A stretch of 64,000 nucleotides of DNA from Kibdelosporangium banguiense (lineage in GTDB: Bacteria > Actinomycetota > Actinomycetes > Mycobacteriales > Pseudonocardiaceae). The notes under the pieces are model-generated. The model made no database searches. It was not told the origin of the DNA and saw only the letters and a program-made list of their open reading frames with translations. The translations under genes and the position numbers were made by a program. The stretch lies in contig NZ_JAGINW010000001.1 in the NCBI RefSeq assembly GCF_017876405.1, positions 12,289,203-12,353,202 of the forward strand. Direction: 5' to 3'. Below, piece after piece: positions 15,477 to 23,319 of this stretch. Positions within the stretch are counted from its first letter, which is position 1. Each line of letters begins with the position of its first letter.

Positions 15477-16877
15477 GTGCCGGTTGAAACCCTGCGACCG
15501 CCGAGGATCAAACGGCGGAGGTTGTCTTTTGTCGCGGCTGGCGGTGTTGGGCTGCTTGTTGCGGCGGCTGTTCTTGCCGATACTGCGTCCGGGGCGGTAC
15601 CGCCGCCGCCTGCCGGGTGGAACCTGGTCTGGGCGGATGACTTCGACGGCGGCGCCAACACGCTGCCCAGTGAGTCGAACTGGATCATCGACACCGGGCA
15701 TTCCTATCCCGGCGGCCCCGACAACTGGGGTACCGGCGAGATCCAGGACTACACGCGCAACACGTCGAATCTTTCCCTTGATGGCGCCGGGAACCTGCGG
15801 ATCACTCCGCTGCGGGACGGCGCGGGCAACTGGACCTCAGGTCGCATTGAGACGCGGCGGTCGGACTTCAAGGCTCCGGCCAACGGCGTTCTACGGATCG
15901 AGGCCCGGATTCAGATGCCGAATGTCACCGGGCAGGCCGCGCTCGGGTACTGGCCGGCGTTCTGGACACTGGGCGCGCCCTATCGCGGGAACTACTGGAA
16001 CTGGCCGGGCATCGGCGAGTTCGACATCATGGAGAACGTCAACGGGATCAACTCCGTCTGGGGTGTGCTCCATTGTGGAGTGAACCCGGGCGGCCCGTGC
16101 AACGAGACCACTGGCATCGGTGCGAGCCGGGCCTGTCCTGGTTCCAGCTGCCAGTCGGCGTTCCACACGTACCGGTTCGAGTGGGATCGCAGTGTCAGTC
16201 CCAACCAGTTGCGGTGGTACGTCGACGGCCAGCAGTTCCACGGCGTGAGCCAGAACCAGATGGACGCCGGCTCGTGGGACAACATGACCAGCCACGCCGG
16301 CTACTTCATTCTGCTGAATGTCGCGATGGGCGGTGCTTTCCCGAACGGTGTCGCGGGGTTCGGCACTCCCACAGCAGAGACTGTGCCCGGCCGGCCGTTG
16401 GTGGCCGACTATGTGGCGGTGTGGTCTCGCGGCGGCGGTGGCACAGAGCCACCTCCGGGCGGCGGTGGGGACGCCTACGGCACTTTGCAGGCCGAGGCGT
16501 TCCAGGCCCAGAACGGTGTGATCGTCGAGGGCACGACTGACTCGGGCGGCGGCCAGAACATCGGTGCGGTGAGCAACGGCGACTGGACGCTGTACCGGGG
16601 CATCAACTTCGGCAGCAACCCGGCGCGGCAGTTCGTCGCCCGTGTTGCGTCCGGTGCCGGAGGTGGGGTGAGCGGCTTGGTCGAAGTGCGGCTCGACAGT
16701 CCGACGAGTGCGCCGGTCGGCAGCTTTGCCCTCGCCAACACGGGCGGATGGCAGTCGTGGCGCACGGTCCCGGCCAACATCAGCGCCGTGACCGGTACCC
16801 ACGACGTGTACCTCACGTTCACCAGCGGCCAGCCCGCCGACTTCGTGAACGTCAACTGGTTCACGTTCGGTCACTGA
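15477..16877 (+). CDS. Secreted GH16 beta-glucanase with C-terminal carbohydrate-binding module
   Basis: A 466-residue secreted glycoside hydrolase. A basic N-terminus (PPRIKRRR), a hydrophobic core and an Ala-x-Ala-like cleavage region near ADTASGA-V (residue 40) form a signal peptide. The GH16 jelly-roll spans about 45-340 with the catalytic motif GEFDIMENV: Glu181 nucleophile, Asp183, Glu186 acid/base. This fits an endo-beta-1,3(4)-glucanase. After a short Gly/Pro linker (GGGGTEPPPGGGG), residues 355-466 read as a CBM6/35-type domain (YGTLQAEAFQAQNGVIVE, FVNVNWFTF). GTG 15477 has AAGGAGG at 15464-15470. The gene is monocistronic, with its own operator and terminator. Confidence 0.93.
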   Translation: MPVETLRPPRIKRRRLSFVAAGGVGLLVAAAVLADTASGAVPPPPAGWNLVWADDFDGGANTLPSESNWIIDTGHSYPGGPDNWGTGEIQDYTRNTSNLSLDGAGNLRITPLRDGAGNWTSGRIETRRSDFKAPANGVLRIEARIQMPNVTGQAALGYWPAFWTLGAPYRGNYWNWPGIGEFDIMENVNGINSVWGVLHCGVNPGGPCNETTGIGASRACPGSSCQSAFHTYRFEWDRSVSPNQLRWYVDGQQFHGVSQNQMDAGSWDNMTSHAGYFILLNVAMGGAFPNGVAGFGTPTAETVPGRPLVADYVAVWSRGGGGTEPPPGGGGDAYGTLQAEAFQAQNGVIVEGTTDSGGGQNIGAVSNGDWTLYRGINFGSNPARQFVARVASGAGGGVSGLVEVRLDSPTSAPVGSFALANTGGWQSWRTVPANISAVTGTHDVYLTFTSGQPADFVNVNWFTFGH

Positions 16878-16898
16878 GGAAGGTCACTGAGGACGTGA

Positions 16899-16933
16899 CT
16901 GTGGGCTCGGCTGCACACAAGCCGAGCCCACAG
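16899..16933 (+). terminator. Strong hairpin terminator after GH16 gene
   Basis: Fourteen-base perfect arms (CTGTGGGCTCGGCT and its complement) separated by a 7-base loop, 22 bases after the GH16 stop and before the M50 protease start. Confidence 0.75.
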
Positions 16934-16965
16934 AAGCTTCACCCCGGCAGTGGGACAGTCTGCCG

Positions 16966-18084
16966 GTGATCGCATACATCTTCGGGATCGTGCTGTTCGC
17001 GCTGGGCGTTTGTCTGTCTCTGGCGTTGCACGAGGCCGGGCACATGCTCACCGCGCGTGCCTTCGGCATGAAGGTGCGCCGGTTCTTCGTCGGCTACGGG
17101 CCGAAACTGTTCTCGTTCAAGCGCAACGGCACCGAGTACGGCCTGAAGGCGATCCCGGTCGGCGGGTTCTGCGACATCGCCGGGATGACCACGCTCGACG
17201 ACCGGCCTGGTGAGCGGCCGATGTTCCGGTTCAAGACATGGCAACGGACCGTGGTGATGGCCACCGGCCCGCTCACGCATTTCGTGCTTGGCTTCCTGAT
17301 CCTGTACACGATGGCCGCGACCATGGGCCTGCCGAACACCACTGGGAAGCCGGTTCTCGGCTCAGTGGCCGGTGGCGCCGCCGAAACAGCGGGAATCCGG
17401 CCCGGTGACACCGTTTTGTCCGTCGGCGGCACACAGACGCCGACCTGGTCGGAGGTCGTCGGCACGGTCCGCAAGCAGTCGGGCCCGACTGCGATCGAGG
17501 TCCGGCGCGGCGACGAGACGCTGCTCTTCTCGGTGAACATTCCGCAGGTCAACCGGGAGGGCCTCGGTCAGGTCGGCACGATCGGCGCGACCGTCACCAC
17601 GAACTTCTCCTACGGCCCGATCGAGGCGATCAGCGGTGCCGGCGCGTTCACCGGGCAGATGTTCGCGCAGACCTGGCAGAAGCTGGTGGAGTTCCCGCAG
17701 CGGGTCCCGGCCCTGGTCAGCGCCATTTTCGGCGGCGAACGCGACCCGAACACGCCGATCAGTGTGGTCGGCGCGAGCCGGCTCGGCGGCGAGGCGGTCG
17801 CAGCCGGGCTGTGGTCGGTGTTCCTGCTGATGCTGGCGGGCCTGAACTTCTTCCTCGGCGTGTTCAACCTGTTGCCGCTGCTGCCATTGGACGGCGGCCA
17901 CATCGTGGTCAACTGGTACGAGCGTGTCCGTGACTCGATTCGCAAACTGCGTGGACGGGCGGCGCTGGGGCCCGTCGACTACGAACGTCTCGCCACGGTC
18001 ACGCTCGTCCTGGTGATGATCGGCGGCGCGCTGGTCACGCTGACCATCACCGCCGACATCGTCAATCCGGTCCGGCTGACCTAG
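16966..18084 (+). CDS. Site-2 protease, M50 family (Rip1/RseP-like)
   Basis: A 372-residue intramembrane zinc protease. The first transmembrane helix carries HEAGH (His22, Glu23, His26). A PDZ domain occupies about 125-200 (GSVAGGAAETAGIRPGDTVL). The late helix holds NLLPLLPLDGGH with the third zinc ligand Asp309. At least four membrane segments are visible. Length and layout match mycobacterial Rip1 (Rv2869c) and E. coli RseP, which cut anti-sigma factors and signal remnants in the membrane. The start is GTG 16966. The usual neighbours of Rip1 (dxr, gcpE) are not here, so this may be a second paralogue. Its stop shares the CTAG tetranucleotide with the convergent mmsA stop. Confidence 0.93.
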   Translation: MIAYIFGIVLFALGVCLSLALHEAGHMLTARAFGMKVRRFFVGYGPKLFSFKRNGTEYGLKAIPVGGFCDIAGMTTLDDRPGERPMFRFKTWQRTVVMATGPLTHFVLGFLILYTMAATMGLPNTTGKPVLGSVAGGAAETAGIRPGDTVLSVGGTQTPTWSEVVGTVRKQSGPTAIEVRRGDETLLFSVNIPQVNREGLGQVGTIGATVTTNFSYGPIEAISGAGAFTGQMFAQTWQKLVEFPQRVPALVSAIFGGERDPNTPISVVGASRLGGEAVAAGLWSVFLLMLAGLNFFLGVFNLLPLLPLDGGHIVVNWYERVRDSIRKLRGRAALGPVDYERLATVTLVLVMIGGALVTLTITADIVNPVRLT

Positions 18085-19574
18085 ATATTCTGGGGGAATC
18101 CGAGGTTCACTCCACCGTGCGATGGGTCGAGCCACCGGTTGGTGACCACTTTGGACCGTGTGAAGAAATGAATTCCGTGCGGCCCATAAGCGTGTGTGTC
18201 ACCGAAAAGTGAATCTTTCCATCCCCCGAAGGAGTAATAGCCGACCGGGACCGGGATGGGCACGTTCACGCCGACCATCCCGACTTCGACCTCGTTCTGG
18301 AAACGCCGGGCGGCGCCGCCGTCATTGGTGAAGATCGCGGTGCCGTTGCCGTACTGGTTGCTGTTGACCAATTCCATGGCGGCGTCGTAGGTGGGCACGC
18401 GGACGACCGACAGCACCGGTCCGAAGATCTCGTCGGTGTAGATCGACATGTCCGTGCGCACCCGGTCGAACAGCGTGGGGCCGAGCCAGAAGCCCCCGGC
18501 GGCGCCGTCGACCGGGTGACCACGGCCATCCACGGCCAGTGTGGCCCCCGATGCCACACCGGCCTCCACATAGGACTCGACGCGATCGCGGTGCGCGCGA
18601 GTCACCAGAGGCCCCATTTCGCAGCCCGCCCGGCGGCCGTCGCCGACGTGCAGGCCCGACATCCGCGAGGAGATCTTGTCCACCAGCTCGTCGCCGACCG
18701 GGTCGACCGCCACGACCACGGAGATGGCCATGCACCGCTCCCCCGCCGAGCCGAAACCGGCTGACACGGCGGCGTCCGCGGCCAGGTCGAGATCCGCGTC
18801 CGGCAGCACGACCATGTGGTTCTTGGCCCCACCAAGCGCTTGCACGCGTTTGCCGTGCGAGGTCCCGGTCTCGTAGACGTACCGCGCGATCGGTGTCGAT
18901 CCGACAAACGACACGGCCTTGACTGTCTTGTGTTCCAGAAGGCCGTCGACCGCGACTTTGTCGCCGTGCAGAACGTTGAGCACGCCATCGGGCAAACCGG
19001 CCTCAGCCAGCAGTTCGGCGATGAAATTGGCCGCCGACGGGTCCTTTTCCGAGGGTTTGAGCACCACTGTGTTGCCGCAGGCGATCGCATTGGGAACAAA
19101 CCACAACGGAACCATTGCCGGGAAGTTGAACGGCGAGATCACCGCGACCACACCGAGCGGCTGCTGAATGGAGTACACATCCACCTTGGTGGACACGTTC
19201 TCGCTGAATCCGCCCTTCAGCAGATGCGGGATTCCACAAGCGAATTCGACAGCCTCCAGGGCACGCTGCACCTCACCGCCTGCGTCGTCGAGGACCTTGC
19301 CGTGCTCGGCGGTCACGATCGCCGCGAGGTCACCCTTGCGAGCGGCCAGCAGCTCCCGGAACTTGAACAGCACGTTCGACCGCTTGGCCAGCGAACTGTC
19401 CCGCCAGGCCGGGAAGGCCGCCGCGGCAGCGGAAACAGCAGCATCCACTTCGGACTGCGCGGCGAAGTCGACAGTGCCACTGACGTTCCCGGTCGCCGGG
19501 TCGTACACCTCGCCTGTGCGCGAAGCCACGCCGTCCCAAGGCTTCCCGTTGATCCAGTGGGTAATGCGTGTCAC
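18081..19574 (-). CDS. mmsA: Methylmalonate/malonate-semialdehyde dehydrogenase (CoA-acylating)
   Basis: A 497-residue aldehyde dehydrogenase of the MmsA family, which converts malonate semialdehyde or methylmalonate semialdehyde plus CoA to acetyl- or propionyl-CoA. The catalytic Cys281 lies in GSAGERCMAIS. The general-base Glu of ordinary ALDHs is replaced by Asn252 in GGAKNHMVV, a hallmark of the CoA-dependent subgroup. ISPFNFPAMVPLWFVPNAI is also typical. The GTG start at 19574 overlaps the aminotransferase stop (GTGA). In this island it would finish beta-alanine breakdown: aminotransferase to malonate semialdehyde to acetyl-CoA. A role in valine or inositol catabolism is the alternative. 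Confidence 0.93.
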   Translation of the reverse strand: MTRITHWINGKPWDGVASRTGEVYDPATGNVSGTVDFAAQSEVDAAVSAAAAAFPAWRDSSLAKRSNVLFKFRELLAARKGDLAAIVTAEHGKVLDDAGGEVQRALEAVEFACGIPHLLKGGFSENVSTKVDVYSIQQPLGVVAVISPFNFPAMVPLWFVPNAIACGNTVVLKPSEKDPSAANFIAELLAEAGLPDGVLNVLHGDKVAVDGLLEHKTVKAVSFVGSTPIARYVYETGTSHGKRVQALGGAKNHMVVLPDADLDLAADAAVSAGFGSAGERCMAISVVVAVDPVGDELVDKISSRMSGLHVGDGRRAGCEMGPLVTRAHRDRVESYVEAGVASGATLAVDGRGHPVDGAAGGFWLGPTLFDRVRTDMSIYTDEIFGPVLSVVRVPTYDAAMELVNSNQYGNGTAIFTNDGGAARRFQNEVEVGMVGVNVPIPVPVGYYSFGGWKDSLFGDTHAYGPHGIHFFTRSKVVTNRWLDPSHGGVNLGFPQNI

Positions 19575-20890
19575 GCTTTGTTCTCCTTGTCCACGACAGT
19601 GATCGACTCGGTGAGGATCGCCAGGCCTTCCTGGGTCTCCTCCTCGGTCAGCGTCAACGGCGGCGCCAGCCGGATCACGTTGTTGTACAACCCGCCCTTG
19701 CCGACGAGCAGCCCGCGCGACTTGGTCTCCTCAAGCAGCCGGGCCGCAGCGGCCGGGCTCGGTGTGCGGCCGTCCGGGCCGACCATCTCGATGCCCACCA
19801 TCAGGCCCTTGCCGCGCACGTCACCGATCACCGGGCTCTCCACGGAGACGTCCCGCAGGCCGTTGATCAGCTGGCTGCCGAGTTTGGCCGCGTTGGCCTG
19901 CAAGTCGTTGTCCAGCAGGTAGTCCAGCGCGGCCTTGGCGCCCGCGGTGGAGATCGGGTTGCCGCCGAAGGTGGAGATCGAGTTGGCCTTGAGGCAGTCC
20001 ATCAGGTCGCCGCGGGCGACCACGCCGCCGATCGCGAGACCGTTGCCGAGGCCCTTGGCGAACGTCATCGCGTCCGGCACCACCCCATGCGCCTGGATCC
20101 CCCAGAAGTGCTCGCCGGTACGGCCCCAGCCGGTCTGCACCTCGTCGGCGATGAACAGGATCCCGTGCTCGTCGAGGACTTCCTTCATCGCGCCGAACAT
20201 CCCGTCCGGCGGCACGTTGAACCCGCCGACACCCTGGATCGGCTCGGCGATCATGCAGGCCACGTCCCCTGCCGTGGTCACTTCGACGATGTCGCGCAGG
20301 TCGTCGACGCAGGCGGCGACGTATTCCGAGTCGGAGAAGTTCGCGAACGGCCCGCGCATCCGGTAGCCGCCGTGCACGTAGCTGACCTTGACCGGTGACA
20401 ACGAACTGGCCGACCAGCCGCGGTTGCCGGTGATGCCCATCGTGGCGAACGCCCGGCCGTGGTACGAGTTGCGCAGCGCGAGCACCTGGTCGCTGCGCCG
20501 GTACTGGGTCGCGAGCAGCAGCGCGGTCTCGTTGGCCTCGGTGCCGGAGTTGGTGAAGAAGACCTTGGCGTCCGGGATGCCCGACAGCTCCGAGATCTTC
20601 TCGGCCAGCTCGACCTGCTTGCGGATCAGGTACAGCGTCGAGGTGTGCAGCACGCCCGAATCGACCTGCTCGCGGACGGCGTCGCTGATCTCGGCGATGT
20701 CGTAGCCGATCGCGTTGGTCAGGATGCCGGCGAAGAAGTCCAGGTAGGTCCGGCCTCGCGAGTCGGTGACCCGGCGGCCGTCGCCGCTGATGATCTCGAT
20801 CGGCTCCGAGTAGTACAGCGCCAGCCAGCTGGGCAGCACGGCACGGTGACGGTTGAGCAGGTCGTCCTCAGGCAGGTCGTCCACAGGCAC
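19571..20890 (-). CDS. Class III omega-aminotransferase (beta-alanine/GABA type)
   Basis: A 439-residue class III PLP aminotransferase. Motifs: FFTNSGTEANETALLLATQY, NSYHGRAFATMG, ADEVQTGWGRTGEHFWG and the PLP Lys279 in MTFAKGLGNG. I chose GTG 20890 because GGAGG (20897-20901) stands six bases upstream. The open frame continuing to 21538 overlaps the divergent PucR gene and is not coding. It is coupled to mmsA, so the likely reaction is beta-alanine (or 3-aminoisobutyrate) plus pyruvate or 2-oxoglutarate to malonate semialdehyde (or methylmalonate semialdehyde). GABA transamination is possible. It is transcribed divergently from the PucR gene. Confidence 0.92.
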   Translation of the reverse strand: MPVDDLPEDDLLNRHRAVLPSWLALYYSEPIEIISGDGRRVTDSRGRTYLDFFAGILTNAIGYDIAEISDAVREQVDSGVLHTSTLYLIRKQVELAEKISELSGIPDAKVFFTNSGTEANETALLLATQYRRSDQVLALRNSYHGRAFATMGITGNRGWSASSLSPVKVSYVHGGYRMRGPFANFSDSEYVAACVDDLRDIVEVTTAGDVACMIAEPIQGVGGFNVPPDGMFGAMKEVLDEHGILFIADEVQTGWGRTGEHFWGIQAHGVVPDAMTFAKGLGNGLAIGGVVARGDLMDCLKANSISTFGGNPISTAGAKAALDYLLDNDLQANAAKLGSQLINGLRDVSVESPVIGDVRGKGLMVGIEMVGPDGRTPSPAAAARLLEETKSRGLLVGKGGLYNNVIRLAPPLTLTEEETQEGLAILTESITVVDKENKA

Positions 20891-20968
20891 AGCAAGCCTC
20901 CATGACGCGGGGGTCCCTTGGGTTCGAGTGTGGTGTGCGGCGCGGGCGGCCACCATCGACAACGTGTA

Positions 20969-20995
20969 CCGGAAATCCGGCAAACCGCTTACATT
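20969..20995 (+). promoter_or_regulatory. PucR-gene promoter with palindrome, probably leaderless
   Basis: CCGGA-AA-TCCGG, a perfect inverted repeat at 20969-20980, precedes a -10-like TACATT at 20990-20995. The ATG of the PucR gene is at 21002, seven bases on, and no ribosome site is visible, so the mRNA is probably leaderless. The palindrome is a candidate PucR operator serving both divergent units. Confidence 0.42.
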
Positions 20996-21001
20996 GTGTG
21001 C

Positions 21002-22627
21002 ATGTACCCGACGGTCGCCGACGCGCTCACCCTGCCAGTGATCCGCGAGGGCCGGCCGCGGGTCGTCGCCGGGCACGGTGCACTGGATCGTCCCGTCCGG
21101 TGGGTGCATGTCGCGGAGGTGGCGGACCTCGCGCATCTGCTGCGCGGTGGTGAGCTCGTCCTCACGACGGGCATAGCGCTGCCTGACGACCCGGACGGGC
21201 TCGCGCGCTACGTCGATGAGCTCGCGGATGTGGGTGTAGCGGGCATCATCGTCGAGTTGCTGCGGCACTGGAGTGACCGTCTGCCGCAGGCGTTCGTCGC
21301 CGCCGCGGAGCGACGCGGCATGCCGTTGGTGACGCTCTCCGAGGAGACGCGGTTCGTGACCGTGACGGAGGCGGTTGTCGGGCTCATCGTGGACGCCCAG
21401 GTGGCCGAGCTGAAGGCCGCTGAGCAGGTCCACGAGACGTTCACAGCGCTGACGGTCGCTGGAGCCGAACCGGCCGAGGTGCTGCGTGAGGTCGCTCGGA
21501 CAGCAGGGCTGCCGGTGGTCCTGGAGACGCTGGCACACGACGTCCTCGCGTACGACACAGCAGGCGCCAACCCCAACGAGCTGCTGCGCGACTGGGCGCG
21601 TCGCTCACGCGCGGTGCACGTGACCGAGCGGACGAGCTACGACGCCGAGGCGGGCTGGCTGGTCACGGTCGTCGGCGCTCGCGGTAACGACTGGGGCCGG
21701 CTGGTGCTGATCTGCCCGGCAACGCCCCCGCACAGGCACGTCGTGGTCGCCGAACGCGCGGCATCCGCGCTGGCCGTACACCGGCTCGTCGCACGCGACC
21801 GTGAAGGACTCGAGCGGCACGCGCACCGCACGCTCCTCACCGAAATCCTGTCCTCACCTGGCGCTGACATCAACGCACGGGCCGCCGCGCTGGGCGTCCC
21901 CTTAGAACACCGCAGGCTTGTCGGAATCGCCGTCCGGCCGCGCACCAGCGTCAACCCCGCGCCCGCCATGGCCACACAGGAGGTGCTACGGGACCTCGCC
22001 GAGGCCACGGCACTCGCCGCACGCCGTGCCCAGACGGCCGCACTGGTCGGCGTTGTGGACGACACGAGCGTGCGAGTGCTGCTTTCCCTGCCACCACAAG
22101 CCGAAGTGGCCAATGTCCTGCGCAAGCTGGCCAAGGAAGTCCACCACGCGGCCGGGGCGACACAACGTGCTTTGCCCGTCGTGCTGGCCGTCGGGACGAC
22201 AGTCGACCGGGTGATCGGCGCACGCCGCAGCATGGTCGAGGCCGCACATGTCGCCGACGCGGCCCTGAGGTCCACTTCGGACCGTCTCTACCATCGGCTG
22301 GACGACGTCCGACTGCGCGGCCTGCTGCACTTGCTGGCCAACGACGAGCGCATCACCGCCTTCACCGACCGCGAGCTGGGCCCGCTGCTGACCCGCGACG
22401 CCGCCCAGGGCAGCCGCCTGGTGGACACCCTGCGGCACTACTGCGAGCAGGGCGGCAACAAGTCCGCCGCCGCCGCTGCCGCGCACATGTCCAGAACCGC
22501 CTACTACCAACAGCTTTCCCGGATCGAGCAGGTCCTCGGTGTGTCGCTGGAGGACCCTGAATCGATGCTGTCGCTCTACGTCGCGCTGCTGACCCTGGAT
22601 GTCCAGGCGCATCACTCGGCCGAGTAA
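21002..22627 (+). CDS. PucR-family transcriptional regulator
   Basis: A 541-residue regulator. The N-terminal PucR-like domain (MYPTVADALTLPVIREGRPR, then VRWVHVAEVADLAHLLRGGE) is followed by a GGDEF-derived central region and a C-terminal PucR helix-turn-helix (DTLRHYCEQGGNKSAAAAAA, HMSRTAYYQQLSRIEQVLG). Such proteins activate purine, hydantoin, pyrimidine, GABA or proline catabolism. ATG 21002 matches the family start. It sits between the divergent mmsA/aminotransferase unit and the plus-strand permease/amidohydrolase unit and is the natural controller of the island. The inducer is unknown; a pyrimidine breakdown intermediate is likely. Confidence 0.93.
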   Translation: MYPTVADALTLPVIREGRPRVVAGHGALDRPVRWVHVAEVADLAHLLRGGELVLTTGIALPDDPDGLARYVDELADVGVAGIIVELLRHWSDRLPQAFVAAAERRGMPLVTLSEETRFVTVTEAVVGLIVDAQVAELKAAEQVHETFTALTVAGAEPAEVLREVARTAGLPVVLETLAHDVLAYDTAGANPNELLRDWARRSRAVHVTERTSYDAEAGWLVTVVGARGNDWGRLVLICPATPPHRHVVVAERAASALAVHRLVARDREGLERHAHRTLLTEILSSPGADINARAAALGVPLEHRRLVGIAVRPRTSVNPAPAMATQEVLRDLAEATALAARRAQTAALVGVVDDTSVRVLLSLPPQAEVANVLRKLAKEVHHAAGATQRALPVVLAVGTTVDRVIGARRSMVEAAHVADAALRSTSDRLYHRLDDVRLRGLLHLLANDERITAFTDRELGPLLTRDAAQGSRLVDTLRHYCEQGGNKSAAAAAAHMSRTAYYQQLSRIEQVLGVSLEDPESMLSLYVALLTLDVQAHHSAE

Positions 22628-22677
22628 CCCTCGTTCAGGTAAAACAGTGTTGTTCGCCCGATGCCGATGTCCGGTTC

Positions 22678-23091
22678 ATGCAGTCTTCCCTCAAACCCCT
22701 CGCAGTCGGCGCGTGTGTCGCGGCGCTCGCGGCGTCGTTCCTGGCCGGACCGGCCGCGGCCAGCACCGTCAGCCCGGCGTTGCCCACCCTCGTGCTGTCC
22801 CTGAAGGACGAGCACACCCTGCTGGTCCCGGACACCCGCACCCTCGGCTGCGACGACCCGGAGAACGTGACCGGCTCGCACCCGCGCCGGGAGCGGGCCT
22901 GTGCCACGCTGGACGCGGCCGGCGGCAACTTCGAGAACCTGCAGACCACCGGCGGCGCCTGCCCGATGATCTACGACCCGGTCACCGCCACGGCGAAGGG
23001 CCGCTACAAGGGCATGCGGATCGACTTCGAGGCCGTCTACGCCAACCAGTGCGTCGCGGCAGCCGAGAGCGCCGACATCTTCCGCTGGTGA
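22678..23091 (+). CDS. Secreted subtilisin inhibitor-like (SSI) protein
   Basis: A 137-residue secreted inhibitor. The signal peptide (MQSSLKPLAVGACVAALAAS to about AAAS at 29) precedes an SSI-type domain with four Cys in the family pattern: LGCDDP, RACATL, GACPMIYDP, ANQCVA. The reactive loop CPMIYDPVT places Met at P1, as in Streptomyces SSI (CPMVYDP), so subtilisin-like proteases are the expected targets. Secreted SSIs control own or foreign serine proteases. No ribosome site is strong before ATG 22678. It lies inside the pyrimidine island but ends at its own very long hairpin, so it is probably an independent insertion into that order. Confidence 0.92.
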   Translation: MQSSLKPLAVGACVAALAASFLAGPAAASTVSPALPTLVLSLKDEHTLLVPDTRTLGCDDPENVTGSHPRRERACATLDAAGGNFENLQTTGGACPMIYDPVTATAKGRYKGMRIDFEAVYANQCVAAAESADIFRW

Positions 23092-23118
23092 CCGCCACCC
23101 GGTGATGTCGGATTGTGT

Positions 23119-23167
23119 CCCCAATGTGGCATTGGTGGCATCGCATGCCACCAATGCCACATTGGGG
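23119..23167 (+). terminator. Perfect 23-base-pair hairpin
   Basis: Two perfect 23-base arms (starting CCCCAATGTGGC, ending GCCACATTGGGG) flank a 3-base CGC loop, 28 bases after the SSI stop. It would end SSI transcription. The stem is longer than a terminator needs and contains internally repeated CCAATG/GGCAT units, so it may also be a dispersed genomic repeat. Confidence 0.7.
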
Positions 23168-23319
23168 GCAAAGCAGAATTCGGTGCGGTCGAAAGATCGG
23201 CACGCAAGCGACATACTGTTCATCGACTGACGCAACGGTGAACACAGTGACTCTGCCGTGGTCAACGGGGCGACGATGAGGATTCCCGGATGGACCCCAC
23301 GACGCGTGCGGAGTGAGCT

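Noticed and set aside
20891..21538. N-terminal extension of the aminotransferase frame
   Set aside because: It overlaps the PucR gene antisense and has no family similarity. GTG 20890 has a GGAGG at ideal spacing.
22599..23105. 168-codon frame overlapping the SSI gene
   Set aside because: It is Arg/Pro/Gly-rich and out of frame with the clear signal peptide and SSI motifs of 22678-23091.
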